From contig NWUY0300004285.1 of the NCBI GenBank assembly GCA_004151065.3, positions 79,562-101,988 on the forward strand: a stretch of DNA of 22,427 bases. Reading direction: 5' to 3'. Origin of the DNA: Larix sibirica (taxonomy: Eukaryota; Streptophyta; Pinopsida; Pinales; Pinaceae). The notes below the pieces were generated by a model. That model was not told the origin of the DNA, made no database searches, and worked only from the letters and a program-made list of their open reading frames with translations. Shown piece after piece: positions 10,834 through 21,190 of the stretch; position 1 is the stretch's first letter, and the number at the start of each line of letters is the position of its first letter. The translations under genes and the position numbers were made by a program.

Positions 10834-11625
10834 TTTAGGAAAATTAAACCTTCAACTTTTGATGGAGAGTGAAAGACAAGAGTTGAAGTGGATGCTTGGC
10901 TTCTGGGTATGACTAAATATTTATAGATTTATGGTTATTCTAGTAATATGAAGGCCATAATGGCCATATATAATATGAATGGTAAGGTTAGCATATGGTG
11001 GGAAGATTTGAAGTCAGTAAAGGGATTTAAGGAAAAGAAGATGGAATGGAAAGATTTTAAGAAGCACTTTAAATGAAAATACTTATGAGAAAGTTACTTT
11101 GAGAAAAAGATTAAGGAATTCTATGAGTTAAGGTTGGGACAGATGACAATGAGGATGTGATTAATAAATTTATGGAAAGACTGAAGTACTTACCTTACAT
11201 TAAGGACAAGAAAGCCAAAGTGCAGAGATATTTGTGTTGTTTTCCAAAGTCATATAAAGACAAATTGAGTCTGACAATCCTAAAACATTGGAATAAACCA
11301 TGCACACAGCTAGATTGTGTTATGATCAATACAAACAAAGGACAAAACTACTAAAAGCATGGAAAGATAATAAATAGGACATGTTTAACCAAAGGAAAAA
11401 GGGATTCAAACCACCACCTTTTAGAAATATATCTAAATATTATTAGGGAAACAACTACAATAATCAATAAATAGTTCAAAGTGGAACTAGATCTACCCGT
11501 TATATGAACAAGAAACCAAATGAATCTGCTAAAGAACCATTGAAATGTCAGGGATGTGGTGAGCCACGTCTACTTAGGAACTATTCGCAACAAGTTAATG
11601 CAAACAGAAAAATGCATAGTATTTA
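10834..11625 (+). pseudogene. gag: Ty3/gypsy gag pseudogene (capsid and zinc knuckle)
   Basis: Gag forms the particle that packages element RNA. Conserved capsid blocks are readable in order: FRKIKPSTFDGE at 10834, DAWLLGMTKYL, IYGYSSNMKAIMAIYNMNG, VSIWWEDL, EWKDFKKHFK, FYELRLGQ, then after a one-base frame change near 11150 INKFMERLKYLPYIKDKKAK and SYKDKLSL. This is the usual plant retrotransposon gag pattern. In-frame stops interrupt it, for example in FDGE-stop-KTR and HFK-stop-KYL. A zinc knuckle follows at 11546-11584: CQGCGEPRLLRNY keeps the first two Cys, but Arg replaces the His and Tyr replaces the last Cys, so it should not bind zinc normally. Its product would not be functional. 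Confidence 0.85.
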
Positions 11626-11635
11626 GGAGGCTATA

Positions 11636-12102
11636 ATGGTTAACAACATTGGCAGAAGTATTCCTAAAATATATGTTGCTTTAGAAAACAGACAAGATGA
11701 TCATAGATCGTCCATCGTGGAAATTGAAGGTAAAATTTCTGACAAAACTGTATTTGTACTTATAGATCCAGGATCGAGTTTAAGTTACATTTCTCCTTTG
11801 GTAGTGGAAACTTGTAAACTGGAAAAAAAATGAAACATCCAAAATCTTGACCGGTACGGTTAGCCACTGGTACTAAGAGGAAAGTAAGAAATTTGATCCA
11901 AAATTGTTCTCTAGAGATGAATGGTTTAAAGACTAGAGCTGAGTTAAGTATCTTACCTTTAGGTTCCTATGATGTTCGCATAGGAATAGACTGGTTAGAA
12001 TCCTACAAGGTTGTTTTAAATTGTTTTGAAAATTCATTTACTTATAAAGATGATGAAGATAAAATCATAATTATAAAGGGCATACCCAGGGCAGTTTCAT
12101 AA
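11636..12102 (+). pseudogene. pro: Ty3/gypsy aspartic protease pseudogene
   Basis: Retropepsin-like protease domain that would cut the Gag-Pol polyprotein. The first half is open at 11636-11833, with the active-site block LIDPGSSLSYISP (Asp codon 11765-11767, residue 44). The usual form is D-S/T-G; D-P-G variants may occur in plant gypsy elements, so Pro alone does not prove inactivation. A run of eight A near 11822-11829 is followed by a stop at 11831-11833 and the frame changes. The second half is open at 11893-12102 and has the expected SILPLGSYDVRIGIDWLESY block, the family's flap-to-C-terminal segment (LPL...DVILGMDWL-like). The domain is complete in content but split by a frameshift. 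Confidence 0.85.
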
Positions 12103-12192
12103 GAAAGATTTCAACCATGCAACTTAATAAGTGTGCCATAATGGGTAGTAAATTGTATGCAATACAATTATTAGATTCCTCAAAGAAAAAAG
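12103..12192 (+). other. Protease to reverse transcriptase linker
   Basis: Short degraded linker between protease and reverse transcriptase, with stops in the expected frame (for example the TAA closing the protease frame and a TAA near 12139). It keeps a weak resemblance to pol linker sequence such as VNCMQYN. No separate gene. Confidence 0.5.
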
Positions 12193-13127
12193 ATGTCCCT
12201 AGATGACTATTCAATTCTTAAATATTTTCGGGATATATTTCCTGAGGAAAGTCAGGGTTTACCATCTAAACAAGACATAGATTTTTCTATTGATCTAGTG
12301 CCAGGATCTGCACATGTATCTAAAGCTCCCTATCGAATGAGTGTACCAGAACTAAAAATGTTAAAAATGTAGTTACAAGAACTTTTGGAGAAAAAGCACA
12401 CCTGGCCAAGTGCGTCTCCTTAGGGAGCACTTATATTGTTTGTCGAGGAACATGATAGAACTTTTAGATTGTGTATTGATTGTCGACAGTTAAATAAGAT
12501 AACTAACAAGGATAAGTACCCTTTGCCTAGGATCAATTATTTATTTGATCAAGTAGGATGAGCTAAGATATTTTCTAAGATAGACCTTATATCGGGATAT
12601 CATCAAATCCATAAAAAAGATGAATATATATATAAGACATCATTCCAAACTCATTATGGGCATTATGAATTTGTGTTTATTCATTTTGTCCTTACGGATG
12701 CTATGGCAACCTTTATGTTCCTAATGAATAGTGTATTTAGCAAGTATCTGAACAAGTTTATTTATTTATTTATTCTAAGAACGAAGAAGAGCATGAGCAA
12801 CATTTAAGAATGGTGTTATAGACACTCATGGATCATCAATTATATGCAAAATTCAATAAGTGTGATTTTTATTAAAAATAGGCACAATATTTGGGTCATA
12901 TAATTTATGAAGATGGGATAGTTGTTTATCTAGAAAAGATCAAAGCTATAATGGAATGGCATGTGCCTAAAGATATAACAAAAATAGGATCTTTTATGGG
13001 GATTACTGGGTATTATAAAAGGTTTATTGAAGGATTTTTTAAATTAGCCTACCCCTTACTCCATTACAAAAGAATGGAACTAAAATTTTCTAGTCACAAC
13101 AATGTCAAGAAAGCTTCCAAAAACTAA
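12193..13127 (+). pseudogene. pol: Ty3/gypsy reverse transcriptase pseudogene, catalytic DD box deleted
   Basis: Copies element RNA to DNA in the intact family. One frame from 12193 carries the blocks [73 protein letters not shown] (block A Asp present), TSFQTHYGHYEF, and a worn FGLTNAPATF block reading FVLTDAMATF. In-frame stops lie at 12370 (TAG), 12421 (TAG) and 12559 (TGA). At about 12757-12776 the expected F-I-D-D-I-L-Y box is missing: the text goes from NKFIYLFI straight to SKNEEEHEQHL in another frame, so the catalytic Asp pair is gone. Thumb and connection follow in the frame open at 12891-13127 (LGHIIYEDGIVV, KIKAIMEWHVP, GSFMGITGYYKRFI). It is non-functional. Confidence 0.9.
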
Positions 13128-13546
13128 AAGAGTTACGAAGAACAACTTCACATTTAAATATAGCAAATCCGGACAAGGATTTTGTTGTATTTATTGATGC
13201 AAGTAAAGAAGGATTGGGAGGAGTGTCAATGCAAGATAACATGTTGTTGGCTATGAATCCAGGAATTTAAAAGATCATGAGAGGAATTATGCAACTCATG
13301 ATATTGAATTAGATGCAGTTATTCATGCCTTAAAAATGTGGCGTCACCACCTTATTGGCAGAAGATTTCTATTATTAACTAACAATGTCAATTTTAAATA
13401 TTTATTTGACCTATAGGATCTTAATGCACATCAAACTAGGTGGTTAGATTTTTTAAGTGAATATGACTTTGAAATAAAACACATTAACAATACTGAAAAC
13501 AAAGTTGCAAACGTTAGCAAAAAATACATGCGATACATACATTAAT
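13107..13546 (+). pseudogene. pol: Ty3/gypsy RNase H pseudogene
   Basis: RNase H domain that removes template RNA, joined to the reverse transcriptase. Readable blocks are FQKLKELR, NPDKDFVVFIDASKEGLGG (first Asp at 13196-13198), then after a frame change NYATHDIELDAVIHALKMWR (catalytic Glu), LLLTNNVNFKYLF and NKVANVSKK. The third acidic position, normally T-D, is Asn (codon 13381-13383), and the last (V-A-D-A-L-S-R in the family) also reads Asn. A TAG interrupts the block after YLFDL. Two of four metal-binding acids are lost, so no activity is expected. Confidence 0.85.
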
Positions 13547-13652
13547 AACTAGTGAGTCAAAATATGATTTAAAAATCAGAATCAAATCCACACTCAGATT
13601 TGATGAAGTTTACAATGAAATTAAGGAAAAATTACAGGATAATGAATATGAT
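13547..13652 (+). other. RNase H to integrase linker
   Basis: Degraded spacer between RNase H and the integrase zinc domain, with stops in all frames. It matches the position where gypsy elements carry a variable tether. Nothing else is seen. Confidence 0.5.
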
Positions 13653-14520
13653 TTGACAGAAACAGAGTACATTGACCATGATGGATTATTATTGTTTAAA
13701 GGAAGAATCTATGTAACAAACTCAACATGTTTCAAGTCATTTATTTTTAATGAAGTTCATAAGAAACCTTACTCAGGTCATCCTTGTTATCAAAATATGA
13801 TAAAAACATTAAGAAAACAATTTTACTGGCCAAACATGAAAACAAGAACAACAAAATACTTGGCTAACTGATTGGAATGCTAGTAAGTAAAAGCTGAGCA
13901 CTAGCATCAGACAAGATTGCTGCAGTCTTTACCCATTCCAGAATGGAAATGGGAAATTATAAGATTAGTTTTTATTACCGGATTGCCTAGATCTAAGAGG
14001 AAACATGATTATATAATGGTAGTTGTAGATAAACTCAACAAAGCATCTCATTCCATTCTTGTTAAATCTATGTTCAAAGCTATTAACATTGCATAAATAT
14101 TTATGAAAGAAAATTTTCAGGTTGCATGGGATACCGAAAGTGGTAATCTCTGATAGGGATGCGGAATTTAGTTCAAACTTCTGGAAGGCATTATTTGAAG
14201 GTTTAGATACTCAATTGAATTTCAATACTGCTCATCACCCATAGACATATGGACAAATAGAACAAATTAATTAGATTTTGGAAGACATGTTTTGCATGTA
14301 TGTTATGGAAAGACCTACTAAGTGGGAAGATTATTTATACTTGGTTGAATTTGCCTATAATAATGGATTTCATGCTTCATCAAAGATGAGCCCTTTTGAA
14401 AATTTTCACGCAAGAAAATGTAACACACGTATTAGTTGGGACAGTCTGGTTCACATAATGATATTGGGACCAAAATTGCTTAAAGAAATGGAACAAATTA
14501 TGCTGAAAGTAAGGTAGAAT
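13653..14520 (+). pseudogene. pol: Ty3/gypsy integrase pseudogene
   Basis: Integrase inserts the cDNA into chromosomes. The zinc domain (HHCC) is open at 13653-13871: EVHKKPYSGHPCYQNM has both His (13758-13760 and 13779-13781), then FYWPNMK. The first Cys codon has become TGA at 13869-13871; the second Cys remains at 13878-13880, and TAG TAA follow. In the core, LVFITGLPRSK shows Val (codon 13968-13970) where the first catalytic Asp should be. VISDRDAEFSSNFW keeps the second Asp block (14152-14160), and GQIEQIN keeps the Glu (14260-14262). An open stretch at 14278-14517 follows, with MYVMERPTKWEDYLYLVEFA and the SPFE block typical of the core's end. Several frame changes occur between blocks. 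It is inactive. Confidence 0.88.
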
Positions 14521-14965
14521 TTAAAAAATGCTCAAGACAGACAAAAGAGTTACACATATCAAAAGAGGATGCATAAGGAATTTAATGTGGGAGACCATGT
14601 TTATCTGAAAGTGAAACCAAAAAAGAGTACTTTGAGATTTGGGAACTATTCTAAATTGGCACCAAGGTTTTGTGGACTGTTTGAAGTGTTGGCTAGAATT
14701 GGGCCAGTGGCTCATCAACTCTCACTACTAACAAGTGTAAAAGTTCATAATGTATTTCCTATTTATCTATTAAAAATGTATGTTCATGATTCTATTCATG
14801 TGATTGACTAGAATGTGATTCAGATAGAACCAAAAGGTGAGTTCTAGGCAGAATTGAGTCATCGCTCGGGTAAAAGTGCAATGGAAGCACTTTAGTCCTG
14901 AGGAGGCAACTTAGGAGATGGAGTATGTTATAAGAAAAACATATCCACCTATGTTCCATATTTGA
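14521..14965 (+). pseudogene. pol: Integrase C-terminus with chromodomain-like tail
   Basis: The C-terminal integrase domain is open at 14569-14811, with FNVGDHVYLKV, KLAPRFCGLFEVLARIG and VHNVFPIYLLKMYVHD, the pattern that precedes the chromodomain in plant chromoviruses. After frame breaks, RVKVQWKHFSPEEAT at about 14868 leads through a TAG to EMEYVIRKTYPPMF and a stop at 14963-14965. The W-K-H ... EEAT-x-E-E series resembles the tail found in many plant chromoviruses, which is thought to guide insertion to particular chromatin. The aromatic cage residues of a canonical chromodomain cannot all be located, so the domain call is tentative. It ends 38 bases before the polypurine tract. Confidence 0.8.
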
Positions 14966-15003
14966 AAGGATCAGAGTGGAACACCAAGGACGTTGTTACT
15001 TCT

Positions 15004-15016
15004 AAGGGGGAGAGGA
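15004..15016 (+). promoter_or_regulatory. Polypurine tract
   Basis: AAGGGGGAGAGGA is 13 purines directly upstream of the 3' LTR, where gypsy elements prime plus-strand DNA. Its position fixes the left edge of the 3' LTR at 15017. Confidence 0.88.
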
Positions 15017-18000
15017 TTTAATATCCCCATGTTCTTTAATGTTTTCTAAAGTAACATAAACTCGGATTATGTATTAGAAATCAATATTTTATTATTTTAT
15101 TGTTTTATTGTTTAAATATGTGCAAATTATTGCTTGCCACTTGTCCTCGGGGAAGAATAGATGTAAGAGACAATTTTTAGACATTATTAATTAAAGAAAT
15201 CAGTTGAAATAACCATGAAAAAGAGATGAATATGACTCCAAGAGTGTGGAACACAAATCTTCCAACCCAGGGGAAGTGAAAACAAGTGCCAAGAGGGTAT
15301 TTCCTTGAACTAATACCCTAAAATATAGGGAAGAATCCAAGGTTACAGATTTCCCAAGGAGGGAGGAAGCCCTTTTTTTCTAGGACCAAGGCAAATGAAA
15401 TCATATATATTGCATATGTGGGAAGGCATGACACTACCTAGAATGTAGGAGCTGAAGTTCTACCATGTGAGCATTGTGTAAGGTGTTAGGAAAACTTCTA
15501 AGAAGAGATCTGACCTTGAGTTAAGCTGTGTGATATTACTACATTGTTGGGAATTGAAGACTAGGTAGAGAATAATGTGTTGGCCCTCATTGAGTCATAG
15601 TACATGCTTGGGGGTGACTTAAGCAAGTAGTTTGGCTGCTCAAAGTCTAAGGATGGGTGGTACGTGGCTATTCCAACTATTTTTCCACAACATTGTTGCA
15701 GACCATATATGTACATTGAAGTTATTTTTATATGTTATGTTGATTAATAATTCTGTTTATTTTATCTATGGAAGATTATTGTGAATGTTATCTATTTTTG
15801 GAAATTATTCTTAAAGAAAGAATGCTTAGAGTTCTAACTCTATAGCTAGTATAGGTTGAATACAATTGTTTAATGTTGTTCATATTGCCTAGGATAAATG
15901 CTAGATATAGAATAAAAGCTTGCTTTGTTTACATACTTGTATAGAGTTTGATTAAATAGATACATTTACATTTTACATACTATATAAAATTAGAGAAGGA
16001 ATAAGTTTCCCTTGTTAGAGTACAAGAAACTCAAATTTACATAGTACAAAGAATATATTTTACTTTTGAATTGTTAAATGGATGCATGTCTATTCCTATT
16101 AATTGCGCATACACAACTAGAATTTGATCAAGAAATACTACTATTCTTTTATATTTAATATAGTTTCGTACATCATAATTTAGAAATATAATACTAAACT
16201 GGAATAGTACAAGCTAATTTAGCTATGCATTTGAGCCTACATAAATAGGGATTATTAAACAAAGTACATAACTGATTATAAACTCAAGCTAGGGTTTAAT
16301 TTATTACCAACCATGTCTGCATAATGGTTGTAAACTATAGGTTGAGACACTATGATAAAATTTTCTGGGTATTTATCTATGCTACAGACCAAAGTGCTAA
16401 AGATATAAACAACAAATTATGTTTTTATTTAAGGTACAAACCTATAATTACATTATAATACAGACTGAAGAATAATGATGGAAATGAATTGAGTTCAAAC
16501 TATATTAATTCTTAAGCTAGGATGACATAGAGGATACATAATACATGCTATAGAGCTAAAACAACAAGTTTGTATAGAGTATTCACTAGGAGACTCGCTA
16601 AGTAACCCTACAAGGTTTCACAACCAAAAAGCACAGTGTACGACTTTGGCCATGGCGACTTGAAAATAACTATATGAAGTTGGCGGTTCAAGGCCAAGTC
16701 TCTTCAAGACATCAGTAACCAAAGAATATGTTTACATCTTGGTTCTAGACAAGCTTTTACAGGGGGTAATAGCAACCCGAATACCTTGCTTCAAGGGTTG
16801 TTGTAATCGCCAAGAGTGAATCTTGAGCCCTATGATAACAATGCATTGAAAACATACTAGAATAATGATGCAAGAGTTAATCCCAATTATGATTTGCATG
16901 GTAAAACGATACATGAATTACCTTGGGGGTCCAAAGCTTTCACCCGTGGATATAATTTTTGAGACGAAAATGGAAACCATTTATATTATCCAGACTTGCA
17001 CAAACATAAGTAGAATGTAAGAAGTTTAAATGATAAATATTTTAAAGGAAAACAAGTATGATAATGTTGTAGATTACAAACTTACCTAGGAGGAATGTTG
17101 TTTGCAACATTGTATTGCTGCAAGTCGAGGGTTCTCCTTGCTAAGATTTTTATGAAAGGTTGATGGGTTGCCTTGGAACCACAGTGACCCATCATCAAAA
17201 CACAGACTCCAAATTCATAACTTTAACAGAAATATAAAGCAAATTGAAGAAACACACTAAAACTAGAAGAATAACAAACAAAAATTGATGGTAGTAAACA
17301 AAGCTAAAACACAAATGAAATGAGTAGTATAACTACAAACACAAAGGGACAATTACAACCAACATGGGAGGATTTACGAGCTACTTAGGAGAATTAGAAC
17401 CCAAAACAAAATACCACTGTCATTGCACTTTGTCTTAACAAGATCCTACACAAAATGGTTAGGGTTTTGTTTGCATTGTGGAAATGGAAGCCATTAACGA
17501 GAGCTCGGAGCTCCAAACCTAGTATGGAAAACAATCAGTTACCAAGTCTCAAGCTCCAAACCTAGTATGGAAAACAGTATGTTCTTAGTACAAAAAATAA
17601 ATATGAGGATTAAATCTCTAGCTACTTATTGTCCACGTGAACCAAGTTAAGGGTTAGCCGTAGTATGTAAGCATTTCCTACTGCAGACGTGGAGGAGCCA
17701 AGAATCTTGATGACTACATGTTTATGTGACAAGTGCCATGTGGTTACCCTTACTCAACAACACGCATGCACAGTTGGACAGACGAGGATTATTCACCAAA
17801 TAATTTAATAATTCATTAAATCAATTGATACATCAGATCAGTCTCCATCATAGCTCCACTAACTAGAGATGTGGCAAGATCTAATGGGACGTAGGTAAGT
17901 TGTAGGTAGGACTCTAGCCGTTGAGTGGATCGAGATAGTTAAGAGTTTGCCAAGATTATTATGTGATGGGACCATAAGACTAAAACCGTTCACATCACAT

Positions 18001-18980
18001 ATTCATGGTGGATTTAATCCACAAGAAAAAATTACCCTAAGTTTAATTGTAATGCACAATTTTATATATGTCGTAGGATATGAAGTGAACGTGTTAGGAA
18101 AGGTTTAATATAACATTGTTGTACACCACTTCTTTTCTAGACATGGTGGTATTAATCGAAAGCACAATGAAACTAATAGGTTATACCCCTACATATGTGG
18201 ATAGAACTATGGTTCTAAGGAACATAAATAGAGTATAATTAATTATGTACCTAAAGTTTATACAGGTGCAGAGATTAACACAAACACTTGCATTAATAAT
18301 TGATTGTTTCCACATAGTATAGAGTTTCTATGTAGTTGGGAGAAATGAGAATTGGTATATGGATCATTCCGTAAGGATTTCAATGTTAAAAGCTATGATC
18401 CTCTTAATGCTAGAATAATCATTAAATTTTGCTAAAGAGAAGTGTCATCATAATAATGCCATTGACATGTGGACCATAACAAAGGTAACATTAATTTGAA
18501 GACGGAAAGACTATAAAACCATTAGTTCATTTGAAGACCAAATTAGTTTCGTCCGGACAAAAGCATTTATATGGCATTGTGTTTCTAAAATGAATATATA
18601 AATAGACATAAACAAATAACTAGACTTAAGAGGGAAGTTAAAGTATCACTTCAATCAGGCTGTATGCAACAATAAGATATTAACTTTGAAACTATCACAA
18701 GAGACACATGAAAATGTATTAAGTACATACTTAGTACCTGTTATGAATTAAGGCAATAATGTATACACTCTAGACCATTGTTGTAAATAATATATCGTTG
18801 TAATACTCACAACCAGACTAGAAAATCAAGAGTAGATTTAATACAACTGGTACCAAATAGTTTATGTATGTTCATGTCAATAAAAGAACCTAACATAAGT
18901 AAATGACGATAACGTACAAAATTGACGATGGTATGTTATTATTAAAAAAACTTTATATAGTAATTTTGAGGTACATTACA
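15017..18980 (+). repeat. 3' LTR
   Basis: Length 3,964 bp. It begins TTTAATATCCCC (the TG start has become TT) and ends ATTACA, the inverse of the 5' LTR start TGTAAT. It lines up with the 5' LTR through its whole length as a single copy, with about one difference in eight to ten bases plus small indels. A local repeat of about 26 bp with 43-bp offset (17510-17536 and 17553-17578, GCTCCAAACCTAGTATGGAA) is private to this copy. No protein-coding gene is readable on the + strand. LTRs of about 4 kb are long for plant gypsy elements. Confidence 0.9.
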
Positions 18981-18985
18981 ATCAA
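18981..18985. other. Candidate 3' target-site duplication
   Basis: ATCAA, which follows the ATTACA end of the 3' LTR. It pairs with ATCGA at 2775-2779 with one mismatch. Confidence 0.45.
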
Positions 18986-20219
18986 GCTCTCCTACTTTAA
19001 ATCTTTCTTCAAGCTGTCTAGGCCATGGGACTACTATCATAATTTTAAATTTGTCCCTCAATGGGGGATTGAGGGGTTCATGACTCCTAATATTTCACTA
19101 AGTAGTAAATTGTATTTTTTAATTAGTTATAGCCCTTGCTTTTGTTGAATTTCTTCCTTTTTCTTTGTTACTCGTAGGTCATTGTTTCAATTGTAAAACC
19201 CTATATCTTCCAAGATATCTAAGTCCCATGGGTCACTATAAAATATCTAATGAATCAATAGACTCTATCCTTGCTCACATCTTTGTCAAACGAATGTAAT
19301 AGCAATAATGCCTATTTTTGAAAACCCTTATGTTTATCCCTCAACAAGCCCATACGAGAGTACGAGGCCCCTTCAATTTTTTCTTAATATTTTATATTGA
19401 GCACATAGCCTTTGGAATTCCCCTTAGCCTTTTTGCTTGATTACCTGTGTTTAATAAAAAACTTCCCTCATTCCATCTTTTTTTCTTCCTTTTCCCCTTT
19501 AGTTTGATAAGCAAGAAAAAATGGGAGAGAAGAGTTGGAATTTCTATGCATTACCTTAGCCTTGTCATTAGTCTTTTAAATAGCCTTAGCTAAGTTGTGA
19601 TTGCATTAGGGCTATTTTTGTTTAAATGCGTTTCACCTTTCAAAATAAGTTCCTTCAAACATAGTCAATGAACCAATGTATTTGTTTGTATGACCATACA
19701 CCTCTTTTCTTTGGATCATTTATCTTGTAGCAAATGAACCTCAAAGTTGAAGTAGGCTGAGATTTTATCATAGGCTAAGTTCAATACAAGAGATAGATTA
19801 GAGTGTTCTTTCAAGATAGATTAGGGTGTTTCCTTCAAAGGTTGGATAATGGAACTCATTTTAAAGGTTATATCAAAATGTTTCCTTCAAAAATTAGATT
19901 GGAATGTTATCTTAAAAAGCTAAGATCACTATAGTAGTTTATTTGAAAGTGGTTACCATATGAACCAAGCAACCCATGATCAGTTGGTGGTTCTTTTTTG
20001 CCATTTGTTAGTTTCATATTGCTTTGCTTGCATTATGAGAAAGGATTGAGGTTTTTCTTCGGCTTTGGTTTTTATCATAAGAATACTAGTTGCCTAGCTC
20101 AGAGACTAGTGGGGCATTTTGGCAGTTTCCTCTCTATCTTAGTACCTGTAAATACAATTTAAAGGGGTATGCTAGATAAAATTTAAGACCTAGAAAGGAA
20201 TTTTTTCTTGGTTTTGAGG
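18986..20219. other. Intergenic stretch with no recognisable gene
   Basis: AT-rich sequence between the 3' LTR and the right-hand LINE. The only frame of note (18903-19148, + strand) straddles the LTR end and has no family resemblance. A loose repeat of TTCCTTCAAA-like and AGATTAGA/GGGTGTT-like words occurs around 19800-19910. Part of this stretch may be the 5' end or ORF1 of the LINE, but I could not read a coiled coil, RRM or zinc knuckle. Confidence 0.45.
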
Positions 20220-20397
20220 GTGGTAACATAAGTGGTTTGGGATTAGATAATGGGATAGGATCAAAAGGTAATGGTAGGGTGAGGAAATCCTTAATGTACC
20301 TAGCTCAAAAAAAATCTTTCGAAGAAGTGTTAATGGGAAAGCAAATTTCCTTATATGGGATCACTAGATAATTTGATACCATAATCGAGGGTTCTCC

Positions 20398-21190
20398 ATG
20401 ATTTTTTTATCATTCAATTTTAGGGGAATGACTAGACCCATAAAGAAACAAGCCTTGAAAAGCATTGTGGACACCCACAATAAATGATGTTATGTTGTTG
20501 TAGGAGATTATGTCTAAGGGTGGGAAAGTTATTGGTGATATTGAGAAATTACTTGGGTGATGGAAGTTTATCTTTATAGATGTTAAGGGGAATTTTGGGG
20601 GTCTCATTAAGGGGGGGATTCAAGATCCTTGTACTACACTAATAGTTGTTATTTCCCCCCAAGGTTAGGAACAATACTACACTCCCAATATATTATTTTA
20701 AATATCTATGGTTTCTCCTGAAATATAATTGCATACTAGGATAAGGTGTTTAGTTGGAACTGATTCATAGATAAGGATACTATTCTTGAAGGGGGGCTAA
20801 ATTTATACCTAGGAAGAGTGGAGATATGGTGGCCTTTGGCCGAAATTGATACCTCTCTGATTATTTCTTGAGGGAGAAGGATGGTGTTGGTATATTTGAC
20901 ATTGAACCTAATAAGTTAAAGCTAATATGGATAAACAAAAGAATTAGTGAGGATCACATATCTAAGAGACTTGATATAATTCCATTGTCTTAACCCTTGC
21001 TTGATGATTCTATTAGAGTTAGATAGTGAGTGAGTACAAATGGGGAGTTAGGACAATTTTCCAGTGTTGTTAGAATTGGAACAAGTAGGGAAAATGCCTC
21101 ATAGCCCTTTTAAATTTAACCTGGGTTGGTTAAATGAGGAGAACTTCATCAATTTTATTAAAGATCAATGGACCCCCTATGATGGATCTC
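20398..21190 (+). pseudogene. LINE ORF2 endonuclease (APE-like) pseudogene
   Basis: The endonuclease nicks target DNA to start reverse transcription. From the ATG at 20398 the frame reads MIFLSFNFRGMTRPIKKQAL, the usual N-terminal LSWNxRGL-like block with its Asn, then stops at 20485-20487. After many breaks the C-terminal part is readable in pieces: KRLDIIP near 20965, and LLELEQ, PFKFNLGWLNEENFINFIKDQW at about 21068-21168, which is the usual segment just after the S-D-H-x-P catalytic block. The catalytic Glu and the Ser-Asp-His block are not readable, and stops occur throughout. Identification rests on the two ends and on the reverse transcriptase that follows. Confidence 0.72.

Larger units (their letters stand above)
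2780..18980 (+). mobile_element. Degenerate full-length Ty3/gypsy LTR retrotransposon
   Basis: A complete but dead Ty3/gypsy element. The order is long LTR, short leader, gag, protease, reverse transcriptase, RNase H, integrase, chromodomain-like tail, polypurine tract, LTR. Integrase after RNase H is the Ty3/gypsy order (copia elements have it before RT). The outer ends carry a perfect 6-bp inverted pair, TGTAAT at 2780 and ATTACA at 18975-18980. The internal region is about 4.5 kb and each original LTR about 4 kb, so the original element would have been about 12.5 kb. It spans 16.2 kb here because the 5' LTR contains a 3,304-bp tandem copy and smaller expansions. Every coding domain has stops or frameshifts, so it cannot move on its own. 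The C-terminal W-K-H-F-SPEEAT-like motif suggests a chromovirus-type clade; I do not assign a named lineage. Confidence 0.9.

Noticed and set aside
18903-19148. 81-residue + strand open frame
   Set aside because: It straddles the 3' LTR boundary and unrelated flank, so it cannot be an ancestral gene. No motif.
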